Positions 35,535 through 44,829 of a stretch of 64,000 nt of DNA are shown one piece after another; position 1 is the first letter of the stretch, and the number at the start of each line of letters is the position of its first letter. The translations under genes and the position numbers were made by a program. Source of the stretch: Kibdelosporangium banguiense (lineage in GTDB: Bacteria > Actinomycetota > Actinomycetes > Mycobacteriales > Pseudonocardiaceae); the NCBI RefSeq assembly GCF_017876405.1, contig NZ_JAGINW010000001.1:3423203-3487202 (forward strand), given 5' to 3'. The notes under the pieces are model-generated. The model was not told where the DNA came from. It worked only from the letters and a program-made list of their open reading frames with translations, and did no database searches.

Positions 35535-37052
35535 CTAACAAGACAACACGCGGCGTAGTACGTTCTCCAGCGTTTCTTTGTCCGCCTGCTCGGACGTCCG
35601 CCAGGCGACGATCCCGTCCGGCCTGATCAGGCTCGCGCCGTGGGCGCTGATTCCGAACCTCTCGGTGTGTTCGCCGAGGTCGTGCACTGGCAGGTTCGTG
35701 ACCTCCTGCCAGCGGCCGTCCGGTCCGGTCAGCAGCACCCAGCCGGTGCTCCACAGGTCCAGTGTAGACAGACCGGACGGCAGGATCACGTGCGGCGCCC
35801 GGAAACCCGGTTCGCCCTGGAGCTCGAGCGGGTTCTTCACCGGTGAGCCGTCGTCGTTCTCGTCGATCACCGCACTGGAGTGGCGCCGTTCGCCCAACAT
35901 CGCCTCCACCGCGCCGACCGACGCCGGGATGTCGTCACCGGCCAGGTGCGGCGCCATTCGCTGGACGTAGTTGAACAGCGATTCGCCGACCACGATCCGG
36001 GCCGAGTGCTTGCGTTCCGCCTCATAGGTGTCGAGCAGGCCCGGGCCTGCCTCGCCGTTCAGGACGGCAGCCAGCTTCCAGGCGATGTCGAAGCCGTCGC
36101 ACACGGCCGCGTTGCCGCCCAGCCCGCCCGTCGGCGGCGTCACCTTCGCGGCGTCGCCGACGAGGAAAACCCTGTTGTCACGCCAACGTTCGGCGATTCT
36201 GGCGGCCATCTCCCACGGGCCACGCCAGACGATGTCGGGCTGGAGATCCGGCATGGCCAGCCCGGCTCTGATCAACTCGGCGCAGCGCTCAACCGGGTAG
36301 TCCGCGAAGCTCTCGCCGTTCTCCGGGTGGTACTCGACCGAGAAGATGTGCCGGCCGGGAACGCTCGTGGTGACGAAGGCGCCGGTGAAATCCTTGTTCT
36401 GCAAGTAGTACAGCCACATGTCCTTGTCGGTGAGCAGTTCCGACAGGTCGGCGTTGAACACCATGCCGATGTGGTTGGCCAGCCGGCCCTTGCCGAACCG
36501 GGGGATGCCCAGCTTCTCCCGGACCCGGCTGCGGTTTCCGTCCGCGGCGATCAGGTACTGGGCCCGGACCTCGTCGGTGCGGCCGGTATCGCGCTCCAGC
36601 AGCTGTGCGGTGACACCGTCAGTGTCCTGCTTGAACGACACGAGCTCGGTGCCGAACCGGAACCGTGCGCCGTGGTTCTCGGCCTGGGCCATCATGATCG
36701 GCTCGGCCTGGTCCTGGCTCGCCGACCCCCAGCCGGCGGGCGTGACCTTTTCGACGGCCGACTTCAGCTCGTCGAGATTGCCGATGATCGTCTGGTGGAT
36801 CGGGCCGCGGACCGTCTCGGCCACCCTCATCTTGAGCCCGGTGTCCTCGGCGACGGCCTTGATCTGCTCGTCCACGCCCGCGATCCGGAGGAATTCCATG
36901 GTCCGGGGATATTGCCCGGACGCCCGCGGATGTATGGACGTGCTCTCGTGCCGCTCGACGACCGTCACATCCACGCCCCGTTTTGCCAGGAACATCGCTG
37001 TCGACGTGCCGCCCAGTCCCGCTCCGACTATCAGTACAAGTGCCTCAGCCAT
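35535..37052 (-). CDS. Group A FAD-dependent aromatic monooxygenase
   Basis: 505 aa, NAD(P)H-dependent hydroxylase resembling RdmE/PgaE-type polyketide hydroxylases and drug-inactivating monooxygenases. N-terminal FAD motif VLIVGAGLGGTSTAMFLAKR, second FAD motif VFLVGDAAKVTPPTGGLGGN near 290, and a C-terminal thioredoxin-like part. No polyketide genes adjoin it, so it is more likely a catabolic or detoxification enzyme. ATG 37052 coincides with the predicted start of the transcript, implying a leaderless mRNA; the operator-like palindrome inside its promoter suggests a repressor. Confidence 0.9.
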   Translation of the reverse strand: MAEALVLIVGAGLGGTSTAMFLAKRGVDVTVVERHESTSIHPRASGQYPRTMEFLRIAGVDEQIKAVAEDTGLKMRVAETVRGPIHQTIIGNLDELKSAVEKVTPAGWGSASQDQAEPIMMAQAENHGARFRFGTELVSFKQDTDGVTAQLLERDTGRTDEVRAQYLIAADGNRSRVREKLGIPRFGKGRLANHIGMVFNADLSELLTDKDMWLYYLQNKDFTGAFVTTSVPGRHIFSVEYHPENGESFADYPVERCAELIRAGLAMPDLQPDIVWRGPWEMAARIAERWRDNRVFLVGDAAKVTPPTGGLGGNAAVCDGFDIAWKLAAVLNGEAGPGLLDTYEAERKHSARIVVGESLFNYVQRMAPHLAGDDIPASVGAVEAMLGERRHSSAVIDENDDGSPVKNPLELQGEPGFRAPHVILPSGLSTLDLWSTGWVLLTGPDGRWQEVTNLPVHDLGEHTERFGISAHGASLIRPDGIVAWRTSEQADKETLENVLRRVLSC

Positions 37053-37058
37053 GAGAGC

Positions 37059-37088
37059 ATCTTATGAACTAAGAGACTAGTTTGACAA
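37059..37088 (-). promoter_or_regulatory. Leaderless promoter of the monooxygenase with operator in spacer
   Basis: Minus strand: -35 TTGTCA (37083-37088), 18-bp spacer, -10 TAAGAT (37059-37064); the expected start falls on ATG 37052. The spacer carries AACTA-AGAGAC-TAGTT (37067-37082), a symmetrical site that would block polymerase if bound. On the plus strand the same bases give TTGACA (37082-37087), a possible -35 for metY. Confidence 0.6.
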
Positions 37089-37212
37089 GATGTCGTTTTG
37101 GGAAAGAGTCTTACGACTCGCCGAGAAGTGGCGGATCACCCGAACGGGTAGGGCCGGTTCCAGCAAGTGGACGCGGTAGTGGGGCGTAGACGGACTCGTT
37201 AGCTTGCTTGGC

Positions 37213-38514
37213 ATGTCCACCGACGGCTGGTCGTTCGAGACCAAGCAGATCCACTCCGGCGCAGCTCCCGACCCGGCCACCGGGGCACGCGCGACACCCA
37301 TCTACCAAACGACATCGTTCGTGTTCCGGGACACACAGCACGGCGCCGACCTCTTCAGCCTCGCTGAGCCCGGCAACATCTACACCCGGATCAACAACCC
37401 GACGCAGGATGTACTCGAGCAGCGCGTCGCCGCACTCGAAGGCGGCGTCGCGGCGGTCGCGCTCGCCTCCGGGCAGGCAGCCGAGACCGCAACGATCCTG
37501 ACGCTCGCCAGAGCCGGTGACCACCTCGTCTCCAGCGCCTCGTTGTATGGCGGCACATACAACCTTTTCCATTACACACTGCCAAAGTTGGGCATCGAGG
37601 TCACCTTCGTCGACGACCCGGACAACCTCGACGAGTGGCGTGCGGCGGTCCAGCCGAACACAAAGCTGTTCTTCGCCGAGACGTTGGCAAACCCGCGCAG
37701 CAACGTGCTCGACATCGAGGCTGTCGCCGCGGTGGCACACGAAGCGGGAGTACCGCTCGTCGTCGACAACACTGTGCCGACTCCATACCTGTTGCGGCCG
37801 ATCGAGCATGGCGCGGACATAGTGATCCACTCGGCGACCAAGTACCTCGGTGGCCATGGCACAGCCATAGCCGGCGTAGTCGTCGACGGAGGCAAGTTCG
37901 ACTTCGGCGCGAACGCCGAACGGTTCCCGGACTTCCACGAGCCAGACCCGAGCTACCACGGCCTGCAGTACTGGCCAGTTCTCGGACATGGTGCCTTCGC
38001 AGCGAAACTGCGCGTGCAGCTGTTGCGTGACACAGGTGCCGCGATCGCGCCATTGACCAGTTTCCTTGTCATCCAAGGAATCGAGACGCTGTCACTGAGG
38101 ATCGAGCGGCACGTGGCCAACGCCCAGGCGCTCGCCGAATGGCTGGAACAGCGCGATGAGGTCCTCGCTGTGTATTACGCTGGCCTGCCGGGCAGCAAGT
38201 GGTACGCGGCAGGCCAGAAGTACCTGCCGCGCGGCGCAGGCGCAGTCGTGAGCTTCGAACTACGCGGCGGCGTCGACGCCGGACGAGCCTTTGTGGACGG
38301 TACCGAACTGTTCTCACAGTTGGTGAACATCGGCGACGTGCGCAGCCTGATCGTGCACCCGGCAAGCACCACGCACAGCCAGTTGACGCCGGAGGAACAG
38401 GCCGTCACGGGCGTGACGCCGGGCCTGGTTCGTCTCTCGGTCGGTATCGAGGGAATCGAGGACCTCAAAGCGGATCTGGAGGCAGGCTTCCGAGCAGCGA
38501 AGGCGAACACATGA
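37213..38514 (+). CDS. metY: O-acetylhomoserine sulfhydrylase
   Basis: PLP enzyme that joins O-acetyl-L-homoserine and sulfide to make homocysteine, the direct-sulfhydrylation route to methionine. 433 aa from ATG 37213 ([20 protein letters not shown]); TTG 37204 is also in frame and neither has a clear ribosome site. Typical blocks: [20 protein letters not shown], the PLP lysine in [11 protein letters not shown] near 210, and the late [16 protein letters not shown]. The stop overlaps the metX ATG (ATGA). The 130-bp leader has small hairpins but no riboswitch I can recognise. Confidence 0.94.
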   Translation: MSTDGWSFETKQIHSGAAPDPATGARATPIYQTTSFVFRDTQHGADLFSLAEPGNIYTRINNPTQDVLEQRVAALEGGVAAVALASGQAAETATILTLARAGDHLVSSASLYGGTYNLFHYTLPKLGIEVTFVDDPDNLDEWRAAVQPNTKLFFAETLANPRSNVLDIEAVAAVAHEAGVPLVVDNTVPTPYLLRPIEHGADIVIHSATKYLGGHGTAIAGVVVDGGKFDFGANAERFPDFHEPDPSYHGLQYWPVLGHGAFAAKLRVQLLRDTGAAIAPLTSFLVIQGIETLSLRIERHVANAQALAEWLEQRDEVLAVYYAGLPGSKWYAAGQKYLPRGAGAVVSFELRGGVDAGRAFVDGTELFSQLVNIGDVRSLIVHPASTTHSQLTPEEQAVTGVTPGLVRLSVGIEGIEDLKADLEAGFRAAKANT

Positions 38515-39581
38515 CCGGTGGCTGGCAGGAGGGAGACCCAGCGGGCCGTCGTCGCTGGGTCCGCCTCCGGCAGCCGCTGGAACTGGAGTCCGGCGACCTC
38601 CTGCCGGACATCCGAATCGCGTACGAAACCTGGGGTCTGCCCAACCAGGCGAAGTCGAACTGCGTCCTGGTGCTCCACGCGCTGACAGGCGACAGTCATG
38701 TGGCGGGCCCAGGCACCCCCGGCTGGTGGGAAGGCCTGATCGGACCAGGCAAAGCCGTGGACACAAACCACTTCTTCGTGGTGGCCCCAAACGTACTCGG
38801 CGGCTGCCAAGGCACAACCGGTCCATCAACGCCAGCGGCAGACGGAAAACCCTGGGGCAGCAGATTCCCAGCATTGACAGTGCGTGACCAGGTCGCCGCC
38901 GAGGCACAGTTCGCGGACGCCCTGGGAATCGAAACGTGGGCCGGAGTCCTCGGCGGCTCGATGGGCGGCATGCGCGCGGTCGAATGGGCAGTCACGCACC
39001 CAACCAGAGTCGCAGCCTTGCTCTTGCTGGCCTGTCCCGCAGCCGCATCAGCAGAACAGATCGCCTGGGCTTCACCCCAACTGGCCGCGATCCGCGCCGA
39101 CCCAGCCTGGCGCAACGGCGATTACCACGCAAACCCACCCGGCCCAATCACCGGCCTAGGCATCGCCCGCCAAATCGCCCACGTGACATACCGCAGCGAA
39201 CCCGAACTGGCAGCCCGCTTCGGCCGCTCACCCCAAGGCGACGGCCGGTTCGCCGTCGAGTCCTATTTGGACCACCAAGCAGCCAGACTGGTCCGCCGCT
39301 TCGACGCAGGCAGCTACGTCGTGCTGACCGAAGCCATGAACTCCCACGACGTCGGCCGCTCCCGAGGCGGAACAGAAGCCGCACTCAACCGCATCCAAGC
39401 CAAAACAATCGTGGCAGGCGTAGACAGCGACCGCCTGTACCCCCTGTCGCAGCAAGCCGAACTCGCCGCAGCCATCCCCAACGCAGGCGACCTCCGCGTA
39501 GTCACATCACCCTACGGCCACGACGCATTCCTGATCGAAACCCCACAGATCTCGGCACTCGCCAAGGAACTACTCACATAG
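38511..39581 (+). CDS. metX: Homoserine O-acetyltransferase
   Basis: Makes O-acetyl-L-homoserine from homoserine and acetyl-CoA, the substrate of MetY. 356 aa from ATG 38511, which overlaps the metY stop; any longer reading in this frame overlaps metY. Alpha/beta-hydrolase fold with the nucleophile in GGSMGGMRAVEW near residue 145, the acid in DSDRLYPLSQQ and the His in YGHDAFLIE. The second half is visibly less GC-biased at third positions than neighbouring genes. The pair metY-metX supplies homocysteine. Confidence 0.94.
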   Translation: MTGGWQEGDPAGRRRWVRLRQPLELESGDLLPDIRIAYETWGLPNQAKSNCVLVLHALTGDSHVAGPGTPGWWEGLIGPGKAVDTNHFFVVAPNVLGGCQGTTGPSTPAADGKPWGSRFPALTVRDQVAAEAQFADALGIETWAGVLGGSMGGMRAVEWAVTHPTRVAALLLLACPAAASAEQIAWASPQLAAIRADPAWRNGDYHANPPGPITGLGIARQIAHVTYRSEPELAARFGRSPQGDGRFAVESYLDHQAARLVRRFDAGSYVVLTEAMNSHDVGRSRGGTEAALNRIQAKTIVAGVDSDRLYPLSQQAELAAAIPNAGDLRVVTSPYGHDAFLIETPQISALAKELLT

Positions 39582-40049
39582 CCGGCCAAGTAGAATCTGG
39601 TTGTTGAGCGCCCCAGCCTCGACGTGAGAACCAGCCTGGGTTAGCGCCCGCGAGCGGTAGGCGAGCACGGTCACCGACCTGAAGGGTCGAGCCCCGGTCA
39701 GCGCCCCAGCGCCCAAGCCCCGCACAAACCAGCCCTGACCAGCACAAACACAAACCCGCCAGGCCCTTACATAAGTAGACAGCCCCCACCCGCCACTGGG
39801 GGGCGTCCCTGCTCCAGACTACAAGGGATGGCGGGTGAGCAGGGGTTTTCAAGAGGCGAACCCGTGCGAAAGGGACTTTCGCTCGAGGTTTACTCGTCTG
39901 GGCGAGGGGCTGGACCGGGTGGGCGCTGGCCGGAGCCAGAGCTAAGGCCAGAGCCAGAGCGGAGGCTGGCCCTGCCTTGGGTAGGTGCGATCGACGGCTG
40001 GGGAACGGCGGCCGGGTGGGAAGTGGCCTGGCCGCCGGAGCGGAATCGG
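39582..40049. other. Gene-free region downstream of metX
   Basis: 468 bp between two convergent genes. No credible reading frame. It holds a proline-like C-rich stretch (39680-39780), the pseudoknot-like inverted repeats at 39788-39844, and a GCCAGAGC-type short repeat at about 39932-39960. Confidence 0.6.
39788..39845 (+). terminator. Interleaved inverted repeats, probable metX terminator with pseudoknot topology
   Basis: Arm A ACCCGCCA (39788-39795) pairs with TGGCGGGT (39829-39836); arm B CCCTGCTC (39807-39814) pairs with GAGCAGGG (39837-39844). Order A-B-A'-B' is that of an H-type pseudoknot. GTTTTC follows arm B', so B/B' alone would work as a terminator. Confidence 0.45.
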
Positions 40050-40541
40050 TCAGTCGCCGTTCAAGGCTGTGGTGATCCAGCCGGAGACGGGGAGTGCGCG
40101 GGTGGCGCATTCGGCGGCCAGTTTGATTGTCCAGCGCAGCGCTTGCATCATGACCATGGCCATCTCGGCGGGGGAGGCGTTGGCCAGGGCGATCTCGATT
40201 TGGTCCTTGGCGGCTTCGGTGTCGCCGTGGACTTCGGCCAGAAGTGTCCGGACGGCTGTGCGGACGGGTGGGTCGGCCTCGTCGATGGGGACTTCGTGTC
40301 CGTCGTCGTCGTAGACCTGCATTTTCACCGGTGCTGTGCCGCCTGAGCCTAGGGCTGCCACCATGGCGCTGCATTCGCGGAACAGCATGAGCATCAGTTC
40401 GGTCGCCTCTTCGCGGCCGCGGTCGCGGGCGAAGGCGGTCATCCGCTCGACCGCGCCGGTGTCCTGGCCGGCGTGCATCGACGCCAGCGCTTGGCTGGCG
40501 GCGGCGATGATGCGTTGCGGTTGATCGGAGTTCGGGTCCAC
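40050..40541 (-). CDS. Hypothetical protein upstream of GGDEF gene
   Basis: 163 aa when started at GTG 40541 (MDPNSDQPQRIIAAASQALA), which has GGAAG about 8 nt upstream; a TTG at 40556 is in frame but poorly placed. Helix-rich, acidic in the middle (YDDDGHEVPIDEADPP), no membrane segment or known motif. It lies on the same strand 64 bp downstream of the second GGDEF gene. Codon use is typical of the genome. I do not recognise it; a role with the GGDEF protein is possible from position only. Confidence 0.7.
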   Translation of the reverse strand: MDPNSDQPQRIIAAASQALASMHAGQDTGAVERMTAFARDRGREEATELMLMLFRECSAMVAALGSGGTAPVKMQVYDDDGHEVPIDEADPPVRTAVRTLLAEVHGDTEAAKDQIEIALANASPAEMAMVMMQALRWTIKLAAECATRALPVSGWITTALNGD

Positions 40542-40605
40542 TACGACATCTTCCAACAGCCGTATGGGCCTTCCGCAAGGTGATTGAAAACTGTCGGGCC
40601 CCGGT

Positions 40606-42777
40606 TCACCGACGGGCCGGGCGTTCAGGGAGCACGCTCGCCAGGTCGCCGGGCACTCCGGCGAACTCGCCCTGCGCGCGGGTGACGCCGATGGCGTGCC
40701 ACCACGCTGCGTCCTGTGCTGTGGGCACGTCGACGACGCTGACCATGACGCCGGCCTGGTTCAGGGTTGCGATCATCCCGGCGGTCACCTTGGTCAAGAG
40801 CGAGTCGGGCCGCCTGCGGTCGGGGCGGTCGGCCACGATCGAGCCGGCCAGGATCACCGACTGGACCTCTTCGTCCTCCACGATCGCGAACTCGGTCTGG
40901 CTGCCGGTGAACTCGTGCAGGCCGACGATTACGCCGTTGTCGCGTAGCGCCTGCAGGTTCGACTGTGCCTCGCCGCGGTCGGCGATCACCGCCCGGGTGT
41001 CGAGCGCGATCTCGAGCCGGTCCGGCTGGATGCCTGTCTTGGCGATCACCCGGTTGAGCACGCCTGCCAGGTTGCCGTCGGAGGACTGCATTTGTGTCAG
41101 CCGCAGCCGCAGGCCGATCTCCTGATCCGCGGCCTGCTCGCAGGCTCGCTGGAACGCCCAGGGCCCGATGGTGAGCGACATGCCGGTGCTCTCGGACATG
41201 TCGCGGCACGCGTAGTGCCCTATCACGCCGTCGGGGTGATCCCAGCGCAGCAGCACTTCCAGGCCGGTTACGTGCCCGTCGGCCAGGTCGATCACCGGCT
41301 GGTAGTCGCAGTCGAGTTCGCCGTTCTCCCACGCGCCGGGCATCGCCGCGGTCAGCGCGAACAGGGCCTTCTGGTCGGCGTCCTCGTGGACGTTGTGCGC
41401 CTCCCACTGGCGTTTGCCGACCGCCTTGGCGCGGCGCATGGTGGAGTTGGCGGCACGCAACAGGTCCAGCCGGCCGTACGCCCGGCCGACGTGTTGCGCC
41501 ACGCCGATGCTCACGCAGACCGCGACGCCGGCGTCGCCGATGAAGGTCGGCTCGGCCAGCCGGTCGTTGATCTGGTCGATCAGCACCTGGTAGTGCGGCA
41601 CGTCCGGGGTGTTCTCGATCAGGATCGCGAACTCGTCGCCGCCGACCCGGCCGACCACCGCGTTGTAGTCGGCCACGATCGCGCGCAGCTGGTTGGCCAC
41701 CACCTGCAGCATCCGGTCGCCGGCCAGGTGGCCAAGGCCGTTGTTGATCACCGAGAACGAGTCGATGCCGACGTGCAGCAGGGTGATGGCGGTCCGCGGT
41801 GACGCGCCCTCCAGAATCGCGTCCAGTTTGGACTGGAAGTGCTGCCGGTTGGCCACGCCGGTGAGCATGTCGCGCACGGACTGCTGGCCCAGCTGGTTCT
41901 GCAGCGCCTGCAGCTCGCTGAGGTTCTCCACCATCGTTACGTGGTAGGCCGGTTCGCCGTTGACGTCGCGCAGCAGCGAGATCACCAGGTAGACCCACGC
42001 GATGGTGCCGTCCTGCCGGACCATCCGGCGGCGTTCACGCACCCGCGGCACGATGCCCTCGGTGACCTCGCGGTACGAGATCACCACGTCGTCGGCGTCC
42101 TCGGGCGGGAACAGCTCGCGGACGTTGCGGTCGTCCAGGTCGGCCTCGGTGCACTCGAGGATGTGCGCCAGCGCCGAGTTGGTCTGCACGAAGTTGCCGG
42201 CCATGTCGGTCAGCGCCATACCGATCGCCGAGGCGTGGAAGACCTCCTCGAACCGCTCGGTCGCGGCGCGCTCCCGCCGTTCGGCCTCCCGCTTGGACTT
42301 CAGCAGCGCCTGCTTGATGTGCTCCTGCTGGTCCAGGGTGCGCAGCCGGATGCCGGTGGCGTATCCGGTGGCCAGGTTGGACAGCAGGCCGACGACCTTC
42401 TTGGCGAGCTCGCGGTCGGTGCGCCGGTCGGAGTCCAGCAGCAGCGCGGCGGCGAGGATCTCGACCGTGCACTGCAGGCTCTCCGGCCCGGTGAAGTCGT
42501 TGTTCACCAAGGCGTGGCCGACGCCGACGGCACTGGAGGGGTCGAACAGTTCGGCGTTGACCGCGTCGGCGAGCACGTGCAGCTGATCGAGCAAGAACTC
42601 GTCCATCTCGTCGGCTGTCATCGGCACGTAGGCAGTGCGGCCGATGACCCGTGCCCATGCCTTGGCGACCTCGGCACGCCGTTGGGCGCGCTCGGGGTCA
42701 AGCGGTCCCGGCGGGGTCACGGGGCCTGCTCCTGACGGTGCGCCACCACAGAGCGGGGGCTCGGTCTCACAACGCAC
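40606..42777 (-). CDS. PAS-GGDEF-degenerate EAL diguanylate cyclase
   Basis: 723 aa, cytosolic. N-terminal 165 residues of a helical domain of unknown type, a PAS domain at about 175-295 (ERFEEVFHASAIGMALTDMA), GGDEF at about 310-470 with an intact VGGDEFAIL near 379, and an EAL-like domain at about 500-710. In the last, the EAL motif reads EVLLRW near 507 and the DDFGTG segment is replaced by LHEFTG near 623, so phosphodiesterase activity is probably lost. The protein should be a cyclase with a binding or regulatory EAL remnant. GTG 42777 is the longest start; GTG 42720 (MTPPGPLDPERAQRR) has GGAG upstream and may be the true one. Confidence 0.9.
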   Translation of the reverse strand: MRCETEPPLCGGAPSGAGPVTPPGPLDPERAQRRAEVAKAWARVIGRTAYVPMTADEMDEFLLDQLHVLADAVNAELFDPSSAVGVGHALVNNDFTGPESLQCTVEILAAALLLDSDRRTDRELAKKVVGLLSNLATGYATGIRLRTLDQQEHIKQALLKSKREAERRERAATERFEEVFHASAIGMALTDMAGNFVQTNSALAHILECTEADLDDRNVRELFPPEDADDVVISYREVTEGIVPRVRERRRMVRQDGTIAWVYLVISLLRDVNGEPAYHVTMVENLSELQALQNQLGQQSVRDMLTGVANRQHFQSKLDAILEGASPRTAITLLHVGIDSFSVINNGLGHLAGDRMLQVVANQLRAIVADYNAVVGRVGGDEFAILIENTPDVPHYQVLIDQINDRLAEPTFIGDAGVAVCVSIGVAQHVGRAYGRLDLLRAANSTMRRAKAVGKRQWEAHNVHEDADQKALFALTAAMPGAWENGELDCDYQPVIDLADGHVTGLEVLLRWDHPDGVIGHYACRDMSESTGMSLTIGPWAFQRACEQAADQEIGLRLRLTQMQSSDGNLAGVLNRVIAKTGIQPDRLEIALDTRAVIADRGEAQSNLQALRDNGVIVGLHEFTGSQTEFAIVEDEEVQSVILAGSIVADRPDRRRPDSLLTKVTAGMIATLNQAGVMVSVVDVPTAQDAAWWHAIGVTRAQGEFAGVPGDLASVLPERPARR

Positions 42778-43110
42778 CTTCTCGCGGTCGGGGCAACGGG
42801 GTATACCGGTGGATCATGTGCTTATCGGGATGTCGGGCCTGTGGGGCGAGTGTTCACGGTGTCGCGGGCATTCGATCTCGCCGTCGGGACTGGCCGCCCA
42901 AGTCGCACACCACTGCTACAGCACACCTCTCGGTCCTGTTCTGGTGATGGCCAGGCTACTCAGCGGAGTAGCCATCCGGTAGACGGGCGCACTGTCGCGG
43001 CCCATTCAGGCGAGTAGGTGCCAGCAAACGGTTGCTCACCGTAGTTTTCATTAGTCCGATCGAATGAAGTTTCACGGGATATCCCGGGTGTCAGGGCTGA
43101 GATTCTGTCA
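42778..43110. other. Gene-free stretch between GGDEF and DUF574 genes
   Basis: 333 bp. It should hold the promoter of the GGDEF gene. An open frame on the plus strand crosses it, but lacks a ribosome site and coding bias. I see no repeats or hairpins of note. Confidence 0.55.
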
Positions 43111-43935
43111 CTACGCAGTCGTGCCCTTTTTGATCGCCACGCCCGCCCAGATGCCGTCGTCCTCCGGCACCGCCGACTGCGGCGGGGTGGTGTCCGGGCG
43201 CCAGCCGGACGCCGGCACCAGACCGGGTTCGACCAGCTCGAAGTCGCCGAACAGCGCCAGGATCTCCGGCCGGGACCGCAGGCAGGCGGGGTTGTACGCA
43301 CTGGCCTGCACGGTCTCGAGGATCTCCTGCGCCCGTACCTGTTCGAAATCGGCGGTGAAGTGGCTGATCGCCAGCGCGCTGCCGTCCGGCACGGCCTCGC
43401 GGTACGCCTCGAACGCCGCGTGGATGTCCACATCGGCCGGGATGTAGTGGCCGACCGCCACCGCGAGGACACCGACCGGCTGGCTGAAGTCCAGCAGCCG
43501 CAGCGTTTCCGGCGCTTTGAGCACGTTGTCCGGGTAGGTGATGTCGGCGTCGACGATCGCCGCGTCCGGCTCGTTCTCCAGCAGTAGCTGGCTGTGCGCC
43601 AGGGCGACCTCCTCGACGTCCACGTAGACCACCCGGGATCCGGGCGCGGCCTTCTGGGCGATCTCGTGCACGTTGCCGACTGTAGGGATACCGGAGCCGA
43701 GGTCGAGGAACTGCCGGATCCCGGTCTCGATCATGAAGAGCACGGCCCGGCGCATGAAGGCACGGTTGCTCCACGCGATCTGCCGGGCATTGGGCTGGAT
43801 CCTGACCAGCTCGTCGAAGATCGCCCGGTCGCTGGCGAGGTTGTGCCCGCCGCCCAGGGCGTAGTCGTAGATCCGGGCCGGAGAAGGCCGGGCAGGGTCG
43901 AGGTTCTCCGGAATCCAGCCGCGCTTGCCGGTCAT
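43111..43935 (-). CDS. DUF574 SAM-dependent methyltransferase
   Basis: 274 aa. Member of the actinobacterial DUF574 family (SAM-dependent methyltransferases that are often repeated many times per genome). Start ATG 43935 with RPSPARIYDYALGGGHNLAS near residue 16, SAM motif FLDLGSGIPTVGNVHEIA near 80, acid VVYVDVEEVALAHSQLLL and VGVLAVAVGHYIP. C-terminal YNPACLRSRPEILALFGDFE is typical. Substrate is unknown for the family. It lies alone between the GGDEF and TetR genes, all on the minus strand with gaps of over 100 bp. Confidence 0.92.
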   Translation of the reverse strand: MTGKRGWIPENLDPARPSPARIYDYALGGGHNLASDRAIFDELVRIQPNARQIAWSNRAFMRRAVLFMIETGIRQFLDLGSGIPTVGNVHEIAQKAAPGSRVVYVDVEEVALAHSQLLLENEPDAAIVDADITYPDNVLKAPETLRLLDFSQPVGVLAVAVGHYIPADVDIHAAFEAYREAVPDGSALAISHFTADFEQVRAQEILETVQASAYNPACLRSRPEILALFGDFELVEPGLVPASGWRPDTTPPQSAVPEDDGIWAGVAIKKGTTA

Positions 43936-44081
43936 CTACCCAGCCCATTTCGCTTGTGTTCGAGTGAAAACGGCGGGAAGCCTACAGCTATATGTCCGGA
44001 TTGGCAGGGGTCGGTTACCTGCCTGTGTCATAGCACTTGTGTCCGTGCCGTGTGACAGAAATGCGTCGTCAGGCGCTGTCC

Positions 44082-44678
44082 TTACGGCGCTGCTGTCCCA
44101 CGCTGCGTCAGGGCGGCGATTGCCATCTCGCGGAGTAATGCCGCCATTTGGTCACGGTCGAGGTGACGGCTGTGCGGGGTCGAATTGATCAATCCGAAAA
44201 CCGCGTGCGCGGCCGCCCGCGCGGACGGCTCGTCGATACCGGCGACGACTTCCTGGATCGCCTGTACCCACACCTCTACATAGCGGCGTTGCAGTGCGCG
44301 CACGCGACGGCGGTCCGGGTCGGTCAGGTTGCCTAGATTGCGTTCCTGCACGGTGATCAGTGCCGGATTGTCCAGGGCGAAGTCCACTTGGAAACGCACC
44401 AGTTCGGCCAGCAGCCCGGCCGGCTCGGTGAACCGGGCCGCCAGGCTCTGCCCGCCGTCGAGCAGGACCTCGCTGATGGACGTCAGCATCTCCCCGAGCA
44501 TCGCGTCCTTGCTGCGGAAATGCCGGTAGAGCGCGGGGCCGGAGATGCCGACCGCGGCGCCGATGTCGTCGATGCCGACCCCGTGGAAGCCGTGCCGGGC
44601 GAACAACTCCGCCGCGGCGGCGAGGATCTGTTCACGCCGTGTGGCCGGCGCGCCTGTGGACAACGGATGGGACGACAC
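44082..44678 (-). CDS. TetR-family repressor (BkaR-like position, leucine operon)
   Basis: 198 aa from GTG 44678. Helix-turn-helix at about residues 15-60 (RREQILAAAAELFARHGF, IGAAVGISGPALYRHFRSKD), then a helical ligand domain with no recognised specificity. It lies near and divergent from an accD1-accA1-acyl-CoA dehydrogenase operon. The same 16-bp palindrome occurs just before this gene (44701) and, in a variant, before accD1 (45672), which points to autoregulation and repression of the operon. In Mycobacterium the TetR protein BkaR controls the similar branched-chain catabolic genes; a direct counterpart is inferred. Confidence 0.85.
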   Translation of the reverse strand: MSSHPLSTGAPATRREQILAAAAELFARHGFHGVGIDDIGAAVGISGPALYRHFRSKDAMLGEMLTSISEVLLDGGQSLAARFTEPAGLLAELVRFQVDFALDNPALITVQERNLGNLTDPDRRRVRALQRRYVEVWVQAIQEVVAGIDEPSARAAAHAVFGLINSTPHSRHLDRDQMAALLREMAIAALTQRGTAAP

Positions 44679-44700
44679 GCGGCCATGCTAGCGGGGTGAC

Positions 44701-44716
44701 GTTAGCGAGCGCTAAC
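44701..44716. promoter_or_regulatory. TetR operator at the repressor gene
   Basis: GTTAGCG-AG-CGCTAAC, a perfect 7+7 palindrome, 23 bp upstream of the TetR start. Confidence 0.75.
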
Positions 44717-44829
44717 AGTGACGGCGTACGGACAGTCGGGTTAACAATTCACCAGTTACTTCCACAATCGACAAACGCCGCTCATCCTGAAAGTCCCAAC
44801 CCTGCTTGTGGGAACTTGCGGAGGGCTCA

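Noticed and set aside
37089..37212. SAM-responsive riboswitch in the metY leader
   Set aside because: Small hairpins exist (GAGTC-TTAC-GACTC), but none of the conserved SAM-I, SAM-II or SAM-IV sequence blocks is present.
39828..40346. 172-codon open frame on the plus strand after metX
   Set aside because: Antisense to the supported hypothetical gene and crossing the repeat-rich gap; no start signal.
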